Shown here: piece by piece, positions 37,724 through 47,801 of the stretch
Layout of the letters: each line of letters starts with the position of its first letter
Numbering within the stretch: the first letter of the stretch is position 1
Assembly (NCBI GenBank): GCA_025738555.1
Contig: JAOVFP010000018.1
Location: 1,550,001-1,614,000, forward strand
From: Cyathus striatus
Taxonomy: Eukaryota > Basidiomycota > Agaricomycetes > Agaricales > Nidulariaceae
DNA length: 64,000 bases
Reading direction: 5' to 3'
The notes under the pieces: model-generated
The model's input: only the letters and a program-made list of their open reading frames with translations
Told to the model about the DNA's origin: nothing
Database searches by the model: none
Program-made: the position numbers and the translations under genes

Positions 37724-38118
37724 CACCTCAGACAGGCCTAAATCGGGTTCATGTAAATATGGTACATCCCGATTTTTGTAACAATTAGAATATGCCATAA
37801 AATATGTAATGTGTCAGATGCATTAGAAAATTCTAAATTGGGTAATACATCTGCTTATTGTTCCAATTGTTTCGTGCCGATTTTACCTGTGCAACATGAA
37901 CCGAGCCTCTGAAAATTTTCCGATTGGCCTAGGAACAGATGGGGTCATGGATCTTATTGAAAATGTTGTGCATGGATCGGTCAGTTTTCCTATTCTTGCA
38001 CATATTCTAGATTTGCCCACACATCAGTCAGATAACATATTTTAATAACTATTCTAATTGTTAAGTAAATTGGGTTGTACCATATTTACAGCGATCTGAT
38101 CTACCCTTGTCTGAGGTG
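37724..38118. mobile_element. 395-bp MITE with ~85-bp terminal inverted repeats (CACTA-like ends)
   Basis: The termini are CACCTCAGACA and its complement, and similarity of the inverted arms extends about 85 bp (shared block gtaaatatggtaca). The candidate 3-bp target duplication is AGT (37,721-37,723 and 38,119-38,121). Homologous DNA at 29,290-29,320 and 52,660-52,700 lacks the insert, giving an empty-site comparison. A CAC terminus with a 3-bp duplication fits the CACTA/CMC superfamily; no transposase is encoded. Confidence 0.7.
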
Positions 38119-38230
38119 AGTGTTGGAGCTGTATCGTGGCAGATCGGGGCAGATGGGTGGGTTTGATTTAGTGTGCGAATAAACTGTAAAGCGCCGGCAG
38201 CCTCTGACACTTTAATTTTACAGGCGCTAA

Positions 38231-40496
38231 CTATGGAAAGTCTAATGACCACGCTCAAACACATCAATTATAATTAGACTCCGGTGCCTGGCACTTTGGC
38301 TTCTCGGTTAGATATTACAATTTTTATTTCAGATTTTCAGTTTCGCTTAGTGTGCTCAGGATCACTTATGCGAGACCTGACTTGACTGAAGCGTGGTCGT
38401 CCGGTACATCGGTAACTATTAACTATGAATTAATTAACATAATATACCTATATGAGATATGTTCTTTGCCCATGTCGAGCTACATATAATTTCTGTAGAC
38501 TGTTAGTAAAGTTTAGTAAGGTGTACATGCTAATCACGACGTTCTAATAGGTTGTCGATGTATGTTGGAACATTTTGACTTATAAAAGTCCTACATAACA
38601 GCGGCGGAACAGTGGAACAAATCGGGAAAAACACAATCCTCCATGTCCTGCTTATCCGACATATTGTCCTCATGTCATCAGAACAGTGTTCGATCATGCA
38701 GTATCGACATGTCTTCGTTGAATTACAGATGTTCGCACATGAGTCTTCTGAGTACTACTAAATATTCATGCTGCAGCTAAATACTTACTTTAATATGGAA
38801 CAGACTCAGCAAACTGTGGATCGTACAGGAATATCGTAAATTCAGGTGACCTAGCTAGGGCGAATGACTGACTTGAGTGAGTGCCGAGTATACATAGAGG
38901 AATCGTTGTGAGCTTGCCTATCAGCGTACAACTCTGAATGGGATGAGTGTTTCGGAGCGGAAGATAAACATAGTAGGTATGGATGTGTCAAGAACTAAAT
39001 GTGTAAGTGTATCGTATCTTAACTTGTTACATTTCTCTTCCGTTTACAATTCTTCCCTTCACATCTGATTCATCCATTTTCATCTCATTGTTTTGTTCTG
39101 TTCTACTCCCCTTTTCCATGTTTGTTCATGCACTAACACCCTGTGCAGCTCACTCACTATGAGACCACCCGTCAATCTCATGCTCACACCAGCCAAAAGA
39201 ACTCCCGGGAGGTTGCTCTGCTGTCGACGCTGTGCGGTTAGCTATATTTCCGGTTTTTTTAAAGGCGGAGCTCTCTTTCAAGTGCAGGGGGAGGACAGTG
39301 AGAGGAGGAAGTTGATTAACTTTGACTGTGTTATGTGGGTGAGTAAGTTGGCTTATGAGATTAGGAGGTTGGGAATGCGATTTGGTATGGGTAACATTGG
39401 TGTTGGTGTTGGTTAGTGTGGTAAGGGACGCTGTCTACGTCCAACTATCAGTATATGTACAATCTTTTTGTTGTTTCATATCTGCTAGCGATCAAAACCT
39501 TCGAATTATCATTATTTTTTAATTCAGATTCTCTGTGAAAGTTCTATACTCCCATGTAACATATGCTTTTCAATATTATTAACAGGTATATTCTTTAATC
39601 TTCAATACAGGAGTCTCGGTAGAATCTAGATACTTAGTGAATAAAGAGGTAGTGAGCTTTGCCGCTTGCTGGCCTTATCCTTTATTTGATGTTGAATATT
39701 TCTATGACCACCACTCATTCATATATTCAATCAAATATGTTTACTTCATCCCCAAAACATGTTGTCCAGTCTTACTTTCTACTACTCTTGACTTGCAGAC
39801 ATGCACACCCTGGTGCAATCACAACATCACATAATATATTATATAACTTCCTTCCTCGGTTACTAGCTAGCTATATAATATTTTACCTTCAATACTTAAG
39901 AACTCCCTATAAGAATATGTCCCATCTATGCCACCTCGTATTCAGAAATCTATCAATACATCGCAACTAAAAATACAGCAGGATATAAATAGATCGCTTA
40001 CAACTCAGCAGGTTCCGAGTTTGATCCCCAGTCATTCTCACTGCGCATATGCTCTTCCCAAGCTTTTCCCTTGTTCTGCTGCTGTTATGTAGGACTTTAT
40101 AGGTCAAACCCGGGTATCTCCATAGCTGCAAAATCTATTAGTAATCCCTGAAGGCTAAGATGTTCCTACAAATATCGACAACCTATTAGAACGTTTAGCA
40201 TGTACATTTTACTAAACTTTACTAACAGTCTACAGAAATTATATGTAGCTCAACATGGGCAAAGAACATATCTCATATAAGTATATTATGTTAATTAATC
40301 ATAATTAATAGTTACCGATGTACCGGACGACCACGCTTCAGTCGAGTCAGGTCTCGCATAAGTGATCCTGAGCACACTAAGCGAAACTGAAAATCTGAAA
40401 TAAAAATTGTAATATCTAACCGAGAAGCCGAAGTGCCAGGCACCAGAGTCTAATTATAATTGATGTGTTTGAGCGTGGTCGTTAGACTTTCCATAG
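38231..40496. mobile_element. 2.27-kb element with ~340-bp terminal inverted repeats
   Basis: The left arm 38,231-38,572 and right arm 40,161-40,496 are nearly identical inverted copies starting CTATGGAAAGTCTAA. The flanks show a short target duplication (CTAA, or GCTAAC if the outer base is shared). The P1 and 52.7-kb copies of the site lack it. The 1.6-kb interior has only short frames (longest 107 codons, 39,093-39,416) with no transposase motif, so it is a non-autonomous long-TIR or foldback element. Confidence 0.8.
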
Positions 40497-40657
40497 CTAA
40501 CAACTAGGAAGGTAGTAGGACCCCTGCAGTATGCACTCCACATTCACAGCTTGTTCACACCAACGTGTTCAGAGCTCCTTTCCAAACCCTCCTACCCTAC
40601 CATCTCTTTCATTACCTGTCGTTGTCAAATTCTCCAAACCAAATTTCTTGCTTCATC

Positions 40658-41738
40658 ATGCCTTGCGACAATGGAAAGACAATTCGTCGCCTCGAAGCCG
40701 TTCACCTACTCAATGATCTGTTGACCCAAATCATCAATGTCATTCCGATGGTTCCTCATCCAGTTAGCGCAATTTCGTCAACCACTGCAAAGATACTCGA
40801 GATTGCACTGGTAGCTTTTATATACCTAACAATACATTGGAATCATAGTAAATCGATTCTCAGACTGTACTACGAAACAAGAACGATATTATGGAGCTCA
40901 CAAAGTCCTGTCATGAAGTAACAACAATGGTTATCAAGCGTGCAGTCATTCCATTGCAGGATACAAACTTGTTAGAAGATATTGCGGAGCTTCAAGAGTA
41001 TGTCATAATTTTTCTAATTTTTCTCGTCTAATGTGATCCAGGGTATTAAATGATATACAATCGACTATACAAAAATATACAAAACGTAGGAAGTTAATGA
41101 CTATACTAGCTGCAAACAGCGATAAGGAAAATATAATTCGGTGCCAGAAAAGAATGCAGCACATGTTAGCGGTTTTCATGGCTGCTCGAGCAGTGGAAAC
41201 TCAGCAAGGTGTGGCCATGCTTCAGGAGAGTGCAGTCGTTGTTCAACAAGCAGTGGTTGATACCCGTAAAAAGGTCGATTCAGTAGTAGTCGAAGTTCAG
41301 CAAGGGGTCGCCATGCTTCAGGAAAGCTCAGTCGTAGCTCAGCAAGGTGTGGCTATGCTTCAAGGAAGTTCAGTGGAAGTTCAGCAAGGTGTAACCATGA
41401 TTCAACAAACGGTGGTCGATACGAGTAAAAAAAGTCGATTTATTGGTACGTACACTATCCTATAGTGGACTAGTGGACTATTGGTAAATATTAATATTGT
41501 TCTTTAGATTGTGTCTGCACTAGAGTCTACCATCATTCGGGGCGGCGGCGAATCAGTGAACGAAAACAACGTAGGTGCTGTGTTATTTATAAAATGCTGT
41601 TAAAAGCATTAACGGAATACTTCACAGAACATTTCTCAGCAGGGACACAAGCTATTAATTTCGTACCAAATGCCTACCGGCATAGGCCCAGAGATAGCCT
41701 TCGCTGGTGTTTCGGCTTTTTTTTTTAGATCCTGTTAG
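40658..41738 (+). CDS. P2: MLKL-like four-helix (4HB) protein, five exons, frameshifted near the end
   Basis: Exons 40,658-40,810, 40,864-40,997, 41,042-41,445, 41,508-41,570 and 41,628-41,738, with 44-62 bp introns, all GT-AG. The N-terminal helical domain is colinear with P1 (NDLLTQI, RNKNDIMEL, LNDIQSTIQKY, NSDKENIIRCQKRMQHML) and matches the fungal MLKL-like bundle. The following tail is longer than in P1 because a 14-residue QQGVAMLQES-type repeat is expanded to about five copies. A run of seven A near 41,428-41,434, where P1 has six, shifts the frame just before the fourth exon and leads to an early TAG at about 41,463. The fourth and fifth exons, including the conserved IGPEIAFAGVSAFFF end, would then be lost unless the shift is bypassed. 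Expression may also be affected by upstream insertions. Confidence 0.5.
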
Positions 41739-42088
41739 CCCAGTAGTTGCTAGGCGCTAACTAATTGTATCAGTGTATGCTATCTGTGCTGTGTGGGGTG
41801 AATCCAGTGTGGAAAAAATCGTCGTAGCTCTAACCTTGGGCGCCGTAATTCCGAAAAATCTCATTTTTCTTACTTCTCTCAATATAAAGTTCATGTGTAC
41901 GTTACTGCAATAAACTTCATCGCCATAACTGTCAAGTTTTATTCCTCCAGTTCGTCTTAGTCTCTTTACGAAGTGCCCACTGTGGAAGCATACCTATCTC
42001 ATCTCTGGAAATGGAAGACTTGCAGATCTCATAAGCTGGCTTAGAGTTGTTTTGAGTAGGCGGTTCGTGACTACCAAGTTCAAGAACT
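41739..42088. other. Short intergenic stretch
   Basis: Downstream of P2. The minus strand contains an open frame (41,932-42,210) overlapping the next feature in another phase. Nothing else supported. Confidence 0.4.
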
Positions 42089-42480
42089 TCAGTGTATTCG
42101 AGTAAGCATTTCGTATTGCCATGGAAGATGCATTCGGTTGTGCCATTTAGGCTGGAGCGGTGTGTACATATATGGTGAGATAATTGCATTATCAGGTGCG
42201 AATATTCCATCTAAATCGGTGAATGGCTCTGCAATGGCGATGAATCTCTGTAGTTCGTTGGGGAGGCTGAAAGTGGTGTCTTCATTTAAACCTTCGATTT
42301 CTGTGAAGAGTGAATTAGACAGTTACTGTTAAAAAAAAGTAACAAACCTAAAGCAACGACTCTAACCTCTGGTAAATCTGAGGAGTAAACACTTGGATTG
42401 GAAGTCGTGCCTGCATTACCTCAGTGGAATCATCTACAAACATGGAGTTGATACTAATGATAGCATACCTGGTTTGTCGT
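42089..42480 (-). pseudogene. Multi-exon gene fragment, unidentified
   Basis: The minus-strand exon 42,300-42,089 is preceded by a clean CAG acceptor and encodes about 70 residues (EIEGLNEDTTFSLPNELQ..., then IISPYMYTPLQP and LPWQYEML). Upstream, small exons separated by GT-AG introns of about 40-65 bp can be proposed (near 42,420-42,440 and 42,365-42,375). CpG content and codon quality look like a genuine host gene rather than a transposon. I do not recognise the family, and the 3' side runs into stops, so it is partial or I have missed an exon. Confidence 0.4.
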
Positions 42481-43200
42481 CAGTCTAAGAACGATTTGGG
42501 TATAATTTAGGCCGCATTGTGGTGCCTGATTTTAGAGTGAGAGGAGTGCGTATCTGAAATTTTTGAAATATGTGAAGCCCAACTGAAGGTTGGACGGTAG
42601 ACCTTTCTTTCAATGGCACCAGCCGAAATTAATATTCTGGAATCTCTCAACTAATTCCAACTGACATCAACTGTCCGTCTACTAGTATCATCCATCATTT
42701 CTAAAGTCAAATACATGCAAAAAACACATAAACATCGAAGAGAAGCCTATGTGGGTGATCAGAAATAAAATGAGCGGTAAAGCAGGCAAATTTAGTAAGT
42801 AGTCTATAACACTATCCAAATACAGCTGGGTAGGGAAGAGCCACGGGAGGTTACCAGCGCTGGTAAGACCAGGCTGTGGATCTTCCGAGTGGAGCAATGT
42901 GTAGGGGTAATACGCAAAGGGACTGCGTCCTACATACACCCACCAGTGGGCTGCTTCAACCGGAGTCTTGCACTGCTTGACCAATGAAGGTCCTTATCCT
43001 TCTTTTCAGATGAGATACGTGCCTACATCGTGGATAAGTAGTTCATAATAATCATCGACGATGAAGCGTTCTGTAGATATTGACGGTGGGTTATGAGCTT
43101 ATAAACACACTACCAGTGCTACAGATACGAGCGACAAGACTCAACGAAAAGAGAGAAAAAAGTCAATGAAAAGAGAGAAAAAAGTCAATGCTAGTACAAT
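42481..43200. other. Intergenic, nothing recognised
   Basis: Short frames only (longest 98 codons on the minus strand, 42,688-42,984). A short direct duplication (gaaaagagagaaaaaagtcaatg) lies at 43,145-43,190. Confidence 0.4.
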
Positions 43201-43730
43201 TTCAAAACCTTAAGAGAACTCGGGAATTGCCATCTGTGTCGGCAAGAGCCTTGCTTGGGCTCACACATACGTAGGTCAACAATTGGGATGTGAAGAACTT
43301 AGAACAGTGAAATACAGGGAATACAGCATGAAAGCAAGGAGCTCTCACAATACTTGAGGGGCATTTTCCCAGGCCAAGAACTCTCAGGATCACCAGTGGT
43401 CGCAGGCATACTAGTGTACAAGTACGTGGGGGTAGGATACGCGCCAGGTGAGTAGATTTCCATGTCTTGTGCCACCTGCAATGACTAAATAGACTGTGAA
43501 AGCGGGGGAATAAGATCACCCATCATTCTGAACAGATTTATATCCACATCCATCAAGTATGATGAGTGAGTATCAAAGGTAGGCACATACATGGATGGCC
43601 CGAAGCATTCAGGTATCTGGGATTGAACCACCCCCTTGTTGCTGTTCACAGAAGTGATAGTGAACAGGGAAAAAGGAGAGGTTCCCACCCTCTGACAGTG
43701 CTGGCAGAAGCCAATTTGTAGGGATTGTAT
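43201..43730 (-). repeat. Dispersed repeat family R2, fragment d
   Basis: Shares the 36,100-36,560 segment, including a minus-strand stretch beginning LSQSI and VAQDME and the 'gacagtgctggcagaagccaa' block. Truncated at both ends. Confidence 0.5.
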
Positions 43731-44844
43731 GCAGATGAATTGGATATGCTAAAGTACCTAGTTTAGCACAATGTAGTATAAATTAAAATATAAGTAATTT
43801 CACTCACACCACATATGCTCACTAAGAAAGTGCTTGGTGGGTAAGACTTGGATGCAAGGTGCTTCTGGGCAAAGTAAAGTAATGAGGAGTTGTTGAAGAC
43901 TGATGTTCAAGAAGGAATATGGCTTAATGAATGCTTTGATACACATTTTGATGCACATTCCTTAATCTTGGACTTAGCACAGGCTTAGAACTTCACACTT
44001 CTCATTGTACTTAGAATCTCAAAGCTCACACAAATACTAAAGCACAATGCTAGCTGGTATTTCTTGGGGCACAGGAGACTGCCCTCATACAACTTTACTC
44101 TACCTATTAAATATTATACAGAACTATGGCTAGAGAAACTATATAGTTGATACAAATACAGTAATTTACACATTAGCTAAGTGGTAAGGTAGACATTTAG
44201 ACTAGATACAGGCATCTGGGATGGACCAGAGTAAATCATGAATATCCAAATGTACTAGCACCAAGAATGCATCCATATGGGAAGATAGTGAAAGACAATA
44301 ACTTGTCTTGCAGGAAGAACACTCCATATGGAGGCATGATGCTGCACACTTTGATGCATGGAATGGGAGCTGCTGAATAAGCCTGCCAGAAATGCTGGGT
44401 CTCAGGCCTGGCCAGGTGCCTATGGTGTGCTGATGCACAGTGCTGGTACAGTGTGGTTAGATAGCAGCATTTGCTATAAGTCTAAATCCTCATGCCTTTT
44501 CCTATGATGTGATAACATATATCTTTGACTCGTGCCTGAGGTTTCTGAGTGTGAGTAGGTATGGGTAGTCTATCTGTCAGTGTTCCAGCCATACTATTAA
44601 ATTGTACTATCTCTTTGCTATAATATATTCTAGGTTTTATCTACTTGTTGGAATACTGAGGAGGGTTAAAGTTGCTAGCAGGGTATGGGTGAGGTTGTGC
44701 ACAAAGTGCACATCTCCCAACTTGGGTCACTTCTGTCCCTGGGGCTGAGACAAGCACTGACACCCACTTGCTAGTCTTGATGTGTCAAGTGAGTCTTGTC
44801 TCCCACACTTTATGAAAGGCTTTACTCACTGTCCTTTTCAGCTG
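43731..44844. other. CpG-poor DNA downstream of the retrotransposon
   Basis: Probably contains the 3' non-coding end of the retroelement, but I could not identify its terminal repeats. No gene is supported. Confidence 0.4.
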
Positions 44845-45157
44845 CTATACCCACACTGCCCGCTGCCTGTCCCCTCGTGCATCCATCACCACAGTGTGTC
44901 TGATGAATTCTGAGTGGATCTCCAGCACTGCTTGGATGTATGGAGCCACTACTTGCATGTGTTTTCACAAGTACAGTTGGAAGGAGTCACTTGACCAGTG
45001 CCCTTTCGACTTCATGGCTTCAAATGACATCCCTCTCAGCAAGTATTCCAGCATGGAGCCTATACATATGCCATGGCCTTGCATGGGCTTCTTCCCTGTT
45101 GCTTTGGCTGCTTCCCCAATCTGTTTGAGAAAGGTGGTTCTAGTAAGTGCTCTGTAC
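44845..45157 (-). pseudogene. Tyrosine recombinase, C-terminal part
   Basis: Continuation of the recombinase after the insertion. It holds the HxxR box as HGICIG, where the family has HGIRIG (an arginine-to-cysteine change expected from CGN to TGN), the GHW box, and the nucleophile tyrosine in SFQLYL followed by a TGA at 44,967-44,965. It ends at TAG 44,847-44,845. The loss of the catalytic arginine alone would inactivate it. Confidence 0.75.
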
Positions 45158-45487
45158 GAGCACTTTACGCTCGCCCCCTGTTACACGTGGAATCCATGTG
45201 AATTCCACCTATTCATGTGTACTTCACGTGTACTTCATATGTACTACACTCCACCTTAAATGTATTTAAATCAGCAAATTTCCATTCAAATTTGCGATTT
45301 TTGTACACATGGAGTACACATGTAGTGCACATGTACAGGTGAAATATCAAAATTCCACATGGAATTGCGAAGTGAAATTCACAAGGAATACACGTGGACT
45401 AGTTACACTTGTACAGTACACTTGTAATTACTTGTAATTAACTTCTCCGTTACTATTATAATAAAAATAAATGTTTTAGCATAATGA

Positions 45488-45574
45488 CACTAAGGGGAAT
45501 TGAACTATCGACCGCTACTTTGATTAGTAATCACATTAAAAGCATCGAATTTACCGTTAAGCCATCGGACCATA
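45488..45574 (-). ncRNA. tRNA-like sequence with A- and B-box
   Basis: On the minus strand TGGCTTAACGGT (A-box) and GGTCGATAGTTCAATTCC (B-box like) lie 50-70 bp apart inside an 87-nt segment, the right spacing for a pol III internal promoter. T-stem and acceptor stem do not pair well, so this is a decayed tRNA or SINE head rather than a functional tRNA. Confidence 0.3.
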
Positions 45575-45689
45575 TTAGATCTGTAAGACAAAGGCTACAT
45601 AACAACCTACGGCACATTTCCACGTATATGCATCATGTGACATATAGCTAACGCGTTGCCAACTCATCGTTCCTTACCCTGCTTCCTTG

Positions 45690-46530
45690 CTCCCCACTAC
45701 CCTCTCCCTCTCCCTCTCCCTCTTCCTCTCCCCCACTCCCCTTGCCCTCTCCCCCCTATCAAGAGGGTAAACCCGAAGCAGGACAACACTGAATAAGCAG
45801 GAGGGCCATGCACGCAGGGTAGGAGGGGTGGAACAGCGACGAGCGCGTAGGGCAGGAGGGGCGGGAAAGGCTGGAAACGGCGCATGTGCAGGGCGAGAAA
45901 GGCGGGGGACGAAGAGCGTGGAGACAGGAGTGGGGGGAACGACGCGCGTATAGGGTGGAAAAGGCGGAGAATGACGAGCGTGGAGGGTGGGAACGGGGGG
46001 AAACGACGCGCATGGAGGGTGGGAACGGCGGGGGACGACGTGTGTGGAGGGAGGGAACAGAGGGAATGGCGGGGAACGACACACATGGAGCGCGAGAACA
46101 GGGGGAACGACGCGTGAAGGGTGGGAACGGCAGGGAACGACACGTGTGGAGCGCGAGAACAGGGGGAACGACGTGCGAAGGGTGGGAACGGCAGGGAACG
46201 ACACGCGTGGAGGGCGGGAACAGGAGGGAACGGCAGGGAACGACACACATGGAGCGCGAGAACAGGGGGGACGACACGCGCGAAGGGTGGGGACGGCGGG
46301 GGGTGACACACGTGGGAGGCGGGAACAGGGGGGGACGGCGGGGGGCGATGCGCGTGGAGGGTGGGAACAGCGGGGAACGATGCGCGTGGAGGGCGGGTAC
46401 AGGGGGGAATGACATGCGTGAAGGGTGGGAACGGCGGGGAATGACACGCGTGGAGGGCGAGAACAGGGGGGGACGACACGCGTGGAGGGCGGGAACGGCG
46501 GGGCGACGAGCGGGGGGGTGAGGGTATTAC
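45690..46530 (+). repeat. G-rich minisatellite (~33-bp unit) with adjoining pyrimidine tract
   Basis: Positions 45,700-45,758 are almost purely pyrimidine. From about 45,860 a unit close to gcgtggagggcgggaacag + ggggaacgacac recurs about twenty times to 46,520. All frames stay open on both strands because the unit length is a multiple of three and lacks stops; the resulting 211-260 codon ORFs are not genes. Runs of three or more G could form G-quadruplexes. Confidence 0.75.
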
Positions 46531-46843
46531 GTGACCGTTATTAAATAATAAATAGTTGTATTTAAATAGTTTAAATATACTATTATTTTAAATGATTTGA
46601 GTGAAGTACACATGGATTCCACATGTACAATTTCATGTGTAGTTCACTTTCTTCATAGCTAAATTCACCTTCTGCATGAAATTTTTTAAGAAGTGGAATT
46701 CACATGTACTTCATGTGGAATTAGGTGAAGTGCATGTGGAAATTTTACAATTAAGTGTATTTTTGTGAAGTACACATGTAGTTCACATGGAAATGTGTAC
46801 TACATGTGGAGTACACGTGTATAGGTGGGTGTGTGTAAAGTAC

Positions 46844-47722
46844 TGCTCTGTACCTTCCATTCTTGTCTGTGTACATGAACAAATGTCCATCTTGTGGTGG
46901 CTTGTTCAGCTGCATGTGATATTCTAATGCAGCCTTGGGATCTGTAGGTCCATTTTGTCACACCCAGAACATGTCTTCGCTATTGGGCGCTACCTTGGTT
47001 CTCGGTATCCTCAAGTTCATTACCTCTCTCCCTTCGCGGTCATGCATTTTTGACAGATGGCATGGTGTTATGTGCCATTGTGGGTCAAATGCCACCAAAA
47101 TTTGATCTACTGTGAATTCTCCTAACCTCGCTGTTGCATAAAAACATGTTGTCAAGCATGCATACACCGATGCATCCAATGGACTCTCCAAATTCAAGCC
47201 CCTCTTCAAGTCTGTGATGTATCCTACTGTGAACAGCTCTCGTTTGCTTCTCTTGGAAGTAGCTGGCATCAACTTATCTGCCCCAGTGAGTAGGCTGTCA
47301 ATTTCTGATTGGTTAACCTCGTATTTTACCCTGTGTAGGATATGCCATGCTTTGATGCCTTGGACATAATTATGGATCATTTTCCCTGAATATACATTGG
47401 CCATATGGGCTATGAAGACTGCCAGCACTTCTTGCTTCACTGGGGCTCTGTCTTCTTCTGCGATTCCTCTCTTATCACAGAAGACATGGAATGACAACAA
47501 ACCGCTAGTGTATGCTGTATGTGTAGACTCTTCCAATGACAGCATCAATACCTCAGCCACTCTCTTCAAGTCTTCCTCCACCAAGCTAGTCTCCATGTTG
47601 AGCCTTGTCCATATCGGCCTCCACCTCACCATTCTCTCTTTCACTAAACATTGTGGTCTCAAAGGGGATGACATTGGTGTTAGAAGAGCTGGGTATGGCA
47701 TTAGGCATTGCCTCCATTTCAT
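46844..47722 (-). pseudogene. Tyrosine recombinase, N-terminal and central part
   Basis: ATG at 47,722. The helical core-binding region (STHTAYTSGLLSFHVFC) is followed by the catalytic domain start with the first active-site arginine in FYATARLGEF. A TGA at 46,958 interrupts, and protein similarity continues past it (QNGPTDPKAALEYH, KNGRYR) until the insertion boundary at 46,843. The remaining catalytic residues lie on the other side of the insertion. Confidence 0.75.
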
Positions 47723-47801
47723 GTGATCCTGTCACTCTGGCAATTCATTCCTTCCTCTGATTCTTCCCCCCTTTCTTTCTGCTGCCCCTTGTTGGGCTCT
47801 T

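Larger units (their letters stand above)
45158..46843. mobile_element. 1,686-bp insertion with short TIRs and 10-bp target duplication
   Basis: Flanked by tgctctgtac at 45,148-45,157 and 46,844-46,853. The ends share an inverted ACTTTACxCxCxCCC motif. Subterminal regions (45,180-45,430 and 46,560-46,820) are packed with acatgtggaa/ttccacatgt variants in both orientations, a foldback character. It contains a tRNA-like segment and a GC minisatellite but no transposase. Removing the insert and one duplication rejoins the recombinase in frame. It keeps abundant CpG, unlike its host, so it is probably the younger insertion. Confidence 0.75.

Noticed and set aside
44894..45259. 121-codon plus-strand ORF
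   Set aside because: Antisense of the recombinase C-terminus and running into the insertion.
45674..46521. ORFs of 141-260 codons on both strands in the G-rich block
   Set aside because: Minisatellite with a unit length divisible by three and no stops; six-frame openness and low-complexity peptides are not coding evidence.
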